59,515 bases of DNA from an uncultured Clostridia bacterium (lineage in GTDB: Bacteria > Bacillota > Clostridia > Christensenellales > Aristaeellaceae), in NCBI GenBank assembly GCA_937907055.1, contig CALCTW010000099.1, forward strand, positions 1-59,515, given 5' to 3'. Under the pieces are notes generated by a model. That model was not told the origin of the DNA. It saw only the letters and a list, made by a program, of their open reading frames with translations, and searched no databases. Both the position numbers and the translations under genes were made by a program. Shown one piece after another: positions 52,666-59,515 of the stretch (its first letter is position 1; each line of letters opens with the position of its first letter).

Positions 52666-55600
52666 ATGAAAAAACTGCTTTCTCTTCTCATGGCGGCCGT
52701 GATGCTGTGCAGCGTCTGCGGCTTTGCCTTCGCGGAAGACACCGCCCTGCCCAAGGCGGGCGATCAGGTGAACGGCTTCACCGTGACCGATGTACGCCGC
52801 TTTGAGCTGATCGGCGCGGACATGATCACCTATGTGCACGATCAGACCGGCGCGATCGTGGTGCATCTGTCCAACAATGACACCAACCGTGTCTTTGACA
52901 TCACCTTCCGCACCCCCACGCTGGATAACAAGGGGATCCCCCACGTATTTGAGCATGCCACGCTGGGCGGCAGCGCCAAATACCCCTCTGCTTCCCTGTT
53001 CTTCAACATGCTCTATCAGACCTACAACACCTACATGAACGCTGCCACCTACAACGTGATGACCACCTATCCGGTGGCTTCGCTGAGCGAGGAGCAGCTG
53101 CTGAAGTACGCTGATTTCTACACCGACAGCTGCTTCAACCCCATGATCTACGAAAACGAGGATCTGTTCAGGGAGGAAGCCTGGCGCTATGTGATGGCGA
53201 CCCCCGAGGATGACCTGACGATCGCGGGTACGGTGTACAGCGAAATGCAGGGCTCCAACACACTGAGCGCGATCGCCTCCCTGAATTTTGAGGGCACCCT
53301 CTTCCCCGGCGCGGCCAACGGCAAAAGCCACGGCGGTCTGGTGAGCGATATTCCGACGATGACCTGGGAGGACCTGAAGAGCTATCACACGGCCTATTAT
53401 CATCCCTCCAACAGCCTGACGATCCTGTACGGCAAGCTGGATCACGCGGATGAATTCCTTTCCCTGCTGAACGGCTATTTCAGCGGTTATGAAAAGAAGG
53501 ATTTTGACATCGAAGCCATCCGGAACGCCGGTTACACCCCCATCACCGAGCCGGTGACCGCCGTGTTTGATTATCCCTACGCCGAGGGCGCCGATGTCAG
53601 CAAGAACACTGTGATCTATTACGGTCTCGTATGTGAAAACGTGACCGATGAAGAGGCGCTCGCGCTGGATTACCTGACCACGCTGCTGAACGATACCTCC
53701 TCCAACTTCCAGCAGACCTGCATGGAATACCTGCCCGGCGCCACAGTCTCCTGCTATGTGACCGACCCCTCCCCTGAACTTGCGGTCTATTTCACAGTCT
53801 CCGGCGTGGATCCCGAGGACGCGGAGATCTTCAAACAGCTGTGCGACGCCGGCATCGCGGATGTGATCGCGAACGGCTTTGACGCCGAAGCGGTGGACGC
53901 GATCGATGCCGCTACCCGTATGGATATCCTGCTGGCCACCGAAAGTTCCTCCATCGGCGTGGATATCATCCCCACCATCGCTTATTACTGGAGCGCCACA
54001 GGCGACCTGTATTACTACATGAACTATGTGGAAGCGCTGGATCAGTTCAGCGCCATCGCCATGGATGGCAGCATGCAGGCTGTGAGTGAGAAGTATCTGC
54101 TGAATAACGCCCGTACCGCGCTGTGTGTGACCCGTCCTGTGGCCGGTCTGGCTGAAGAACAGGAAGCGCAATTGGCCGATGAACTGGCGCGGGTGAAGGC
54201 CGCGATGACGGAAGAAGAGATCAACGCCATCGTGGAATACACCAACCGGGAGGAAGCGGCGGACGATTCCTCCGAATATATCCGTCAGCTGACCGCGGTC
54301 ACGGTGGAAAACCTGCCCGAAGAAAAGCGTGTCTTTGACATTGAAGATACGACCGATGAGACCGGACTGCGTCATGTGTATGTGAACGCCGCCGCGGACG
54401 GTATCGGCGAGACCACCCTGCTGCTGGACGCTTCCGGACTGGATCAGGATCAGCTGCATTACTTCAAGCTGTTTACCGATGTGCTGGGTGTGCTGAACAC
54501 CGCCTCCCACAACGCGCAGCAGATCGCGGCGCTCTCAAACCGCTACCTGTACAATGGTGTCATCCGCGTATCGGTGATGGAAGCCCCGGACGGAGGTGTG
54601 CATCCCTATCTGCGCAGCGCGTTCATCGCGCTGGACGATGACATTGAAGAAGGCTATGATCTGATCAGGGAACTGATCTACACCACCGATTTCAGCGATG
54701 TGGACACCCTGAAGGGCTTTGTCTCCCGCCTGAAGACAAGCCTGCGCAGCACCATCTCCAATGATTGCTACGCGGTGGAACTGTACCGCGTTGAAGGCGC
54801 TTCCGATCCCGTGAACGCCTACTTCTCCTATGTGACCTATGTGGATTACTACAACTTCCTGTGCGCGACCGAAGCCCTGCTGGAAAGCGATCCCGACGCC
54901 GTGGTCAGCAGCCTGAACGCGATCCGGGATTACTTCAACAACAGCACCAACGCCGTGACCGGCTATGTGGGCGGCGCCTCCGGCCGCGCGGAAAACGACC
55001 GTGTGGCGGCTGCCTTCCTGAGCACGCTGGACGCGAAGCCCATTGAAAAGAAGGAATACGCCTTCGATACCGTCCAAAGCAGCGAAGCTCTGATCGTGGA
55101 CAGCAGCGTTGCCTTCAACATGGTATTTGCCACCTGGGAGCAGATGGGGTTGGAAAAACTGAACGGCGCCTGCGACGCAATCACCGCTTATGTGAGCGAC
55201 CGGTACCTCTATCCCCTGCTGCGCGATCAGTACGGCGTTTACAGTGTGTTCTGCGCCGCCGATGACATTGGCCTGTACATCATCACCTACCGTGACCCCA
55301 ACGTGGCGGAAAGCTTCAATGTGCTGGATATGCTGGGCGAAATGATCGCGCAGGATGTGCCCACGCAGGAAACGCTGGACGGCTACATCCTTTCCAGTTA
55401 TTCCGTTTACGCCACCAGCAGCGGTGAGCTGACGGACGGTTTTACCGCCCTGCTGAACCATATCGGCGGTCAGGAGCAGACAGAGACTGTGCAGTATATG
55501 GCCGAGCTGAAGGCATTGACCCCGGAACTGTTCATGGAATACGCGCCCATGTTCGCCGCGGCCGTAAAGAACGGCACACGCGCCACCAGCGGCTCCCGCG

Positions 55601-56154
55601 GTCTGATCAGCGCCAACGCCGACCTGTACGAGAACATTCTGAATCCCTTCTCCGTGACCGATCCCTCCGAAGCCGGTTATACCGACATCGCCGAGGATGA
55701 CCCCTATTATGAGTATGTGATGTACGCGCTGGAAAATGCCTTTGTATCCGCAAAGAGCGAGACCGAGACCGGCGCGAAGGAGCAGGTAACGCTGGGCGAT
55801 ATGGCCTGCGCGATGAGCATCGTCGGGCTTGGCGAAGCGATGCCCGCGGACGAAGCCATCAGCACGCTGGCGCAGTTCGGCATCCTGCCCATGGACGCCG
55901 CGGACGCGAAGCTCTGCCGCGAGGAACTGTGCTATTACATGGTCAACTTCTGCTATGCCTGCGGTATTCCGGTGGAAAGCGGCGATATCAGCGCCTTCGC
56001 GGATGCTGCCGATGTTACCCCCGGCATTGAAGGCGAGATCGGCTGGGCCGTTGAGGTAGGTCTGTTACTGCCCGAAGGCGATCAGCTGCTCCCGCAGGAG
56101 CCCGCGCTGATGCAGGATCTGTGCTACATGATGTACGCGCTGACCGCGGAATGA
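52666..56154 (+). CDS. Secreted M16C (PreP-like) metallopeptidase with S-layer-like C-terminus
   Basis: A 1162-residue exported protease. Signal peptide MKKLLSLLMAAVMLCSVCGFA; zinc site HVFEH (93-97) within IPHVFEHATLGGSAKYP, the inverted HxxEH motif of M16 in its presequence-protease (M16C) form, with the third ligand Glu in EEAWRY about 80 residues later. Four homologous halves fill residues 30-950. The last about 180 residues contain two to three weak S-layer homology-like repeats (YTDIAEDDPYYEYVMYALENA, and FADAADVTPGIEGEIGWAVEVGLL), suggesting cell-surface attachment. GGAG lies before the ATG. It probably degrades peptides at the surface. Confidence 0.88.
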   Translation: MKKLLSLLMAAVMLCSVCGFAFAEDTALPKAGDQVNGFTVTDVRRFELIGADMITYVHDQTGAIVVHLSNNDTNRVFDITFRTPTLDNKGIPHVFEHATLGGSAKYPSASLFFNMLYQTYNTYMNAATYNVMTTYPVASLSEEQLLKYADFYTDSCFNPMIYENEDLFREEAWRYVMATPEDDLTIAGTVYSEMQGSNTLSAIASLNFEGTLFPGAANGKSHGGLVSDIPTMTWEDLKSYHTAYYHPSNSLTILYGKLDHADEFLSLLNGYFSGYEKKDFDIEAIRNAGYTPITEPVTAVFDYPYAEGADVSKNTVIYYGLVCENVTDEEALALDYLTTLLNDTSSNFQQTCMEYLPGATVSCYVTDPSPELAVYFTVSGVDPEDAEIFKQLCDAGIADVIANGFDAEAVDAIDAATRMDILLATESSSIGVDIIPTIAYYWSATGDLYYYMNYVEALDQFSAIAMDGSMQAVSEKYLLNNARTALCVTRPVAGLAEEQEAQLADELARVKAAMTEEEINAIVEYTNREEAADDSSEYIRQLTAVTVENLPEEKRVFDIEDTTDETGLRHVYVNAAADGIGETTLLLDASGLDQDQLHYFKLFTDVLGVLNTASHNAQQIAALSNRYLYNGVIRVSVMEAPDGGVHPYLRSAFIALDDDIEEGYDLIRELIYTTDFSDVDTLKGFVSRLKTSLRSTISNDCYAVELYRVEGASDPVNAYFSYVTYVDYYNFLCATEALLESDPDAVVSSLNAIRDYFNNSTNAVTGYVGGASGRAENDRVAAAFLSTLDAKPIEKKEYAFDTVQSSEALIVDSSVAFNMVFATWEQMGLEKLNGACDAITAYVSDRYLYPLLRDQYGVYSVFCAADDIGLYIITYRDPNVAESFNVLDMLGEMIAQDVPTQETLDGYILSSYSVYATSSGELTDGFTALLNHIGGQEQTETVQYMAELKALTPELFMEYAPMFAAAVKNGTRATSGSRGLISANADLYENILNPFSVTDPSEAGYTDIAEDDPYYEYVMYALENAFVSAKSETETGAKEQVTLGDMACAMSIVGLGEAMPADEAISTLAQFGILPMDAADAKLCREELCYYMVNFCYACGIPVESGDISAFADAADVTPGIEGEIGWAVEVGLLLPEGDQLLPQEPALMQDLCYMMYALTAE

Positions 56155-56179
56155 TAAACACGGAAAACTGAAATACAAC

Positions 56180-56230
56180 AAAACCCGGCCCGGAAGCAGG
56201 AAAACCTGTCCTCCGGACCGGGTATTTATT
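56180..56230. terminator. Terminator between the M16 and AEC genes
   Basis: ACCCGG and CCGGGT outer arms with inner CAGG-AAAA-CCTG form a branched stem followed by ATTTATTT, between convergent genes. Confidence 0.7.
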
Positions 56231-56270
56231 TGAGAGCAAGGATCTGTACGGGAATAATAAGGTTTCCGGA

Positions 56271-57203
56271 TCAGAACAGCTGATAAAGCGCGATCAGGGC
56301 CGGCATGGTCACGATACAGCACAGCATGGTGACCACATTGATGGTGCCGGCGTAATCGGCATCCTTATCGTAGAGCTGCGACAGATTGGTGACCGTGGCA
56401 CCGGCAGGCGCCGCGGCAGCCAGCAGGGTGATGAGCAGCAGCTTGGCCGTCTCCTGCGGCAGGAAGGGCACGAGCGCAAAGCGCAGGAACACCAGCGCCA
56501 GCAGCGGCAGCACGACCAGACGGAAAGCCACGACCATCCACAGTTTCTTATAGGAAAACACCTTTTTCCTGCTCATGCCGCCCATCAGCATGCCGACCAC
56601 CAGCATGGTGACAGGGCCGATCATGCCCGAGACCGAGGACAGCGTATCCGAAAGCACATCCGGCAGCCGCGCGCCGGTGAGGAACAGCACAAGCCCCAGC
56701 GGAACCGACATGAGGGGCGGATTGAACAGGATCTTTTTCCACTGCGCGCCGTGCTCACCGCTGATGAGACTGCGGCAATGCGTCCAGAGGAAGATGGTCT
56801 GCATGGCCATGAACGGTACGCAGTAGACGATGTATTCCGGCCCCAGCATGGAGGTAATGAGCGGAAGGATCAGATTGCCCGCGTTGGAATAGGTAATGGA
56901 CGCCTGTTCCACTTCATCCAGACGGAGCGGCTGCCTGAGCCCGCGCCCGATCAGGGCAAAACCGCCCTGAATGATCAGTGCCGCGCCCAGCAGGACCAGC
57001 ATATTGAGCAGCAGCTGATCCGACCCGGCCACAGAAAGGAAGGAATTAACCGTAGCGCAGGGCACGATAACATAGACCAGAACGGCGGAAAGCGTTTTTC
57101 CGTGCTCCGCCTTTAAAACCTTTGTTCTCACCAGCGCCCATCCGGCCATGAGAACAATGAAAAGAGAAACCAGTTTTTTTAACAACAGCAGCGCAAGTTC
57201 CAT
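56271..57203 (-). CDS. AEC-family transporter
   Basis: A 310-residue membrane protein with about ten helices in two inverted halves, typical of the auxin efflux carrier family. Markers are KTLSAVLVYVIVPCATVNSFL in the first half and AAAPAGATVTNLSQLYDKDADYAG in the second. Bacterial members export malate, other organic acids or peptides; the substrate here is unknown. The ribosome site is weak (GGAT). It is monocistronic, between terminators. Confidence 0.9.
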   Translation of the reverse strand: MELALLLLKKLVSLFIVLMAGWALVRTKVLKAEHGKTLSAVLVYVIVPCATVNSFLSVAGSDQLLLNMLVLLGAALIIQGGFALIGRGLRQPLRLDEVEQASITYSNAGNLILPLITSMLGPEYIVYCVPFMAMQTIFLWTHCRSLISGEHGAQWKKILFNPPLMSVPLGLVLFLTGARLPDVLSDTLSSVSGMIGPVTMLVVGMLMGGMSRKKVFSYKKLWMVVAFRLVVLPLLALVFLRFALVPFLPQETAKLLLITLLAAAAPAGATVTNLSQLYDKDADYAGTINVVTMLCCIVTMPALIALYQLF

Positions 57204-57343
57204 GGTACGCGCTCATCCTTTCGACCGGCATTGGCCGGTGATGATGTATTTCGCCCGAACAGCCGTTTTTCCTTTATTGGGCTTTGAAGATATTCGCGCG
57301 AATAATCGTAAAACCCTCTGTAATGTATACAGCCAACCGAAAA

Positions 57344-57373
57344 ACAGCGTTCTCCCTTTCAGGAGAACGCCGT
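57344..57373 (-). terminator. Terminator after the ABC ATPase gene
   Basis: Minus strand GCGTTCTCC-TGAAA-GGGAGAACGC followed by TGTTTTTC, about 20 nt after the TGA. Confidence 0.88.
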
Positions 57374-57391
57374 CTGATAATAAGAGAGGGA

Positions 57392-58663
57392 TCAGCCGAA
57401 GGACACGCGGCCGTTCGTGCAGCGCATGCCGGTCTTGCAGCCGAACAGCATGATGCTGTCGCCGCGGAAATCGAAGCGGACCTTCTGACCGATGGAATAG
57501 GTGATGCCGCCGAACACGACGCCGGTCAGCAGATAATTGCCGACACGGATGCGGACGGTGGTCTCCATACCGGTGGGCATGGCGCTGAATACTTCGCCTT
57601 CGACCGCGCCGTTTTCGGAGATGTTGATGAACTCGGGACGGATGCCGATCATGAAGTCTTCATCACCGGGCTCCTCGATCACTTCCGCCTTGCTGTCATC
57701 CACATAATTGATATGCACCTTGAAGGTGGTATCCTTGTTGCTCTTTTCCACATTGCGCACCTTGTTGCGCTGCGCTTCGGTGGCTTCCCAGGCTTCCTTC
57801 GCCCAGGCGGAAATATCGGTCTTCTCGGCCGGTGTGAAGACGGCGCTGATGCCATCCATCATCGTGAGCGCCACAGTGCCGTTGGCCTGCTGAACACCCT
57901 TCGCCTGAATGAAGTTGACCGCGGGGTTGCCGACGAAATCCGCCACGAAGGTGTTATTGGGCTTGTTGTAGACATCCAGCGGCTGATCATACTGCTGCAG
58001 CACGCCGTTATCGATCAGGCAGATGCGGGTGGCCAGCGTCATGGCTTCCATCTGATCGTGGGTAACGTACACAAAGGTAGAACCCGTGGTGAGATGCAGA
58101 CGCTGCAGCTCACTGCGCATTTCCAGACGCAGCTTGGCATCCAGGTTGGAAAGCGGTTCATCCATGAAGAGCACCTTCGGTCCCGGAGCAAGCGTGCGGG
58201 CGATGGCCACACGCTGCTGCTGTCCGCCGGAAAGCTCGCTGGGAAGACGGCTCATAAGGCCGTCGATCTGTACAAGCTTTGCGACCTCGTTGGCCCTTTC
58301 GATCATTTCTTCCTTGGAGGGGCGCGCATCGCCCTTGATATTCTGCAGAGGGAACATTATGTTCTGCTGAACCGTCAGATGAGGATACAGAGCATAGCTT
58401 TGGAACACCATGCCAACGCCCCGGCGTTCCGGAGGAAGATCGGTAACATCATCATCACCGAAAAATATCCTGCCCTCGGTCGGAGTTTCAAGGCCGCAGA
58501 TAAGATTAAGGCAGGTGCTTTTTCCGCATCCGGATGGTCCCAAAAGACCGATAAGCTTGCCGTCGGGTATTTCGATATTGAAATTATTGACGGCGATCAC
58601 GTCCGGCTCGCCCTTTTTCCTGTTCGGGAAGCGTTTGGTAAGATCCTTCAGTACTACTTTCAT
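57392..58663 (-). CDS. ABC transporter ATP-binding protein (MalK/UgpC/MsmK type)
   Basis: Nucleotide-binding subunit of a sugar importer, 423 residues. Walker A GPSGCGKST (42-50), signature LSGGQQQRVAIARTL near 148, Walker B KVLFMDEPLSNLDAK near 168, H-loop VTHDQMEAM. The C-terminal regulatory OB/TOBE region (about 240-423) is longer than usual and contains a Lys/Glu-rich insert near 290-330. This ATPase class commonly serves several sugar permeases, and no permease or binding protein is beside it here. The ATG at 58663 lies 8 nt after GAGG. Confidence 0.92.
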   Translation of the reverse strand: MKVVLKDLTKRFPNRKKGEPDVIAVNNFNIEIPDGKLIGLLGPSGCGKSTCLNLICGLETPTEGRIFFGDDDVTDLPPERRGVGMVFQSYALYPHLTVQQNIMFPLQNIKGDARPSKEEMIERANEVAKLVQIDGLMSRLPSELSGGQQQRVAIARTLAPGPKVLFMDEPLSNLDAKLRLEMRSELQRLHLTTGSTFVYVTHDQMEAMTLATRICLIDNGVLQQYDQPLDVYNKPNNTFVADFVGNPAVNFIQAKGVQQANGTVALTMMDGISAVFTPAEKTDISAWAKEAWEATEAQRNKVRNVEKSNKDTTFKVHINYVDDSKAEVIEEPGDEDFMIGIRPEFINISENGAVEGEVFSAMPTGMETTVRIRVGNYLLTGVVFGGITYSIGQKVRFDFRGDSIMLFGCKTGMRCTNGRVSFG

Positions 58664-58707
58664 TTCGGTATCCTCTGAAATCAATTATTTGGTGAATATT
58701 AAATGTT

Positions 58708-59515
58708 TTATCTTTTCACAATGACAGGCTCGTTTTCACATTCCGAAAATTCAAGGAAGCTGACCGTTTCCTGATTGGGAACGTAGATCACCACGCCGCC
58801 GTCAAACACACACATGTTAAAATGCGCAAGCACTTCCGCGGAAATATTCATGTATTCCGCGGTCCTGAATCCGCAGTTTTCAAACACGCAGGCTACGGGA
58901 AGAGACAGATCGACACCTTTGAACAGGCAGTCCTTCATATATACCACCAGTCCGTCATCGGCATAACCGTCGTCCAAAATCAAAACGGAACCGCTGTCAC
59001 CGCCCGAAAAGGTGAGCCCCGACACTATCCGGTCACTTTGCATACGAAGCGTATACATGGTATCGTCCTGAAGCAGAACCGTGCCCGAAGAAACAACATC
59101 CGGAACGTGATCAAGGCGGTCGCCCGTGACAGAACACACCGTATTACCGAAGCTGTCCCGGGCGGCAAGTATCAGGCAAACCGAAAATACATCGTATCCA
59201 AGATCGATATCACCCGAATAAGCTATCGAAATATCAAAACTGCGTACAAGTCCCGCCCCAAGCGGAGAATCGGAACGCGCCACCACGGTACCGTCCGCAT
59301 CCGCGAGAGTGCTGTTCAGGACGTGGTCTCCCGAAACGGAAAGATCAAAATCGTCGGGGACTATAAAGTCTTCTTCACTGCCTATAACAAAAAGGCTGAC
59401 GTCATATTCCAGATCGGACGTACCGCAGTTGCATACGGCAAGGCTTTTGGTATATCTGGTCCCGGGCGCCCATTTTACGCCGGAAAACAAAGCATCGGTC
59501 ACTGCGGAAGGAACA
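58708..59515 (-). CDS. Extracellular-type protein, N-terminus beyond the window
   Basis: The frame is open to the window edge (…VPSAVTDALFSGVKWAPG), so the start lies outside. The visible 269 residues are beta-rich, with a KWAPGTRYTKSLAVCNCGTSDLEYDVSLFV segment resembling the SipW-dependent TasA/camelysin-like surface protein pattern (target W-PG, then N-x-G). A second half of Asp/Gly-rich strands may be a repeat-like adhesin domain. Function unknown. Base composition is lower in GC than the ABC gene's 3' half. It ends in TAA 45 nt before the ABC gene. Confidence 0.6.
   Translation of the reverse strand, partial: VPSAVTDALFSGVKWAPGTRYTKSLAVCNCGTSDLEYDVSLFVIGSEEDFIVPDDFDLSVSGDHVLNSTLADADGTVVARSDSPLGAGLVRSFDISIAYSGDIDLGYDVFSVCLILAARDSFGNTVCSVTGDRLDHVPDVVSSGTVLLQDDTMYTLRMQSDRIVSGLTFSGGDSGSVLILDDGYADDGLVVYMKDCLFKGVDLSLPVACVFENCGFRTAEYMNISAEVLAHFNMCVFDGGVVIYVPNQETVSFLEFSECENEPVIVKR

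Overview
The window looks like the chromosome of a moderately GC-rich, anaerobic Bacillota/Clostridia-type gut or rumen bacterium. Supporting signs are an isoleucine T-box, a tandem glycine riboswitch, DUF4317 and DUF951 genes, the nadD-yqeK fusion with rsfS, a CdaA/CdaR pair, many genes starting with TTG or GTG behind strong GGAGG sites, and a secreted protease with S-layer-like repeats. I do not assign a genus.

The most unusual feature is the genetic code. All 47 genes whose ends are visible stop with TGA (34) or TAA (13), and none stops with TAG. TAG instead appears five times inside three otherwise intact reading frames: once in a SNF2 helicase (16179-16181), once in a secreted transglutaminase-like protein (45842-45844), and three times in a zinc-ribbon/SHOCT protein (24531-25703). 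The last protein carries two copies of a 56-residue unit. Its first TAG aligns with a CAG glutamine codon in the other copy, and its second TAG aligns with the third. The simplest reading is that TAG is a rare sense codon here, probably glutamine.

Layout. 1-900: AT-rich accessory DNA with a small HTH gene, next to tRNA-Arg(CCT). 1-3.4 kb: araB-like kinase and araD. 3.6-4.2 kb: an XRE regulator fused to a desulfoferrodoxin-like domain. 4.4-10.2 kb: secreted protein, alanyl-tRNA editing protein, GH3 glycosidase and phosphosugar mutase. 10.6-15.0 kb: moxR, DUF58 and transglutaminase operon. 15.3-19.1 kb: membrane-anchored protein and SNF2 helicase. 19.5-24.4 kb: nadD-yqeK, rsfS, Spx-like protein, SH3/propeller protein and pepF. 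24.5-26.4 kb: AT-rich island with the TAG-rich gene and two XRE repressors. 26.5-32.9 kb: SH3 protein, flavodoxin-like reductase, DUF4317, queA, yitT, ruvA and ruvC. 33-37.8 kb: T-box-ileS and GH27. 37.9-44.2 kb: rRNA methyltransferase, cdaA-cdaR-membrane protein, histidine kinase and response regulator. 44.8-50.1 kb: secreted transglutaminase, lepB-DUF951, a small protein and a glycine-riboswitch AGCS transporter. 50.2-52.5 kb: two secreted paralogues. 52.7-59.5 kb: M16 protease, AEC transporter, MalK-type ATPase and a partial surface protein.

Together the genes suggest a plant-saccharide fermenter (arabinose kinase/epimerase, GH3, GH27, sugar ABC ATPase) with a large secreted and surface repertoire. 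Several secreted-protein genes share a design in which a stem-loop sits at the extreme 5' end of the mRNA, just after the -10 box.
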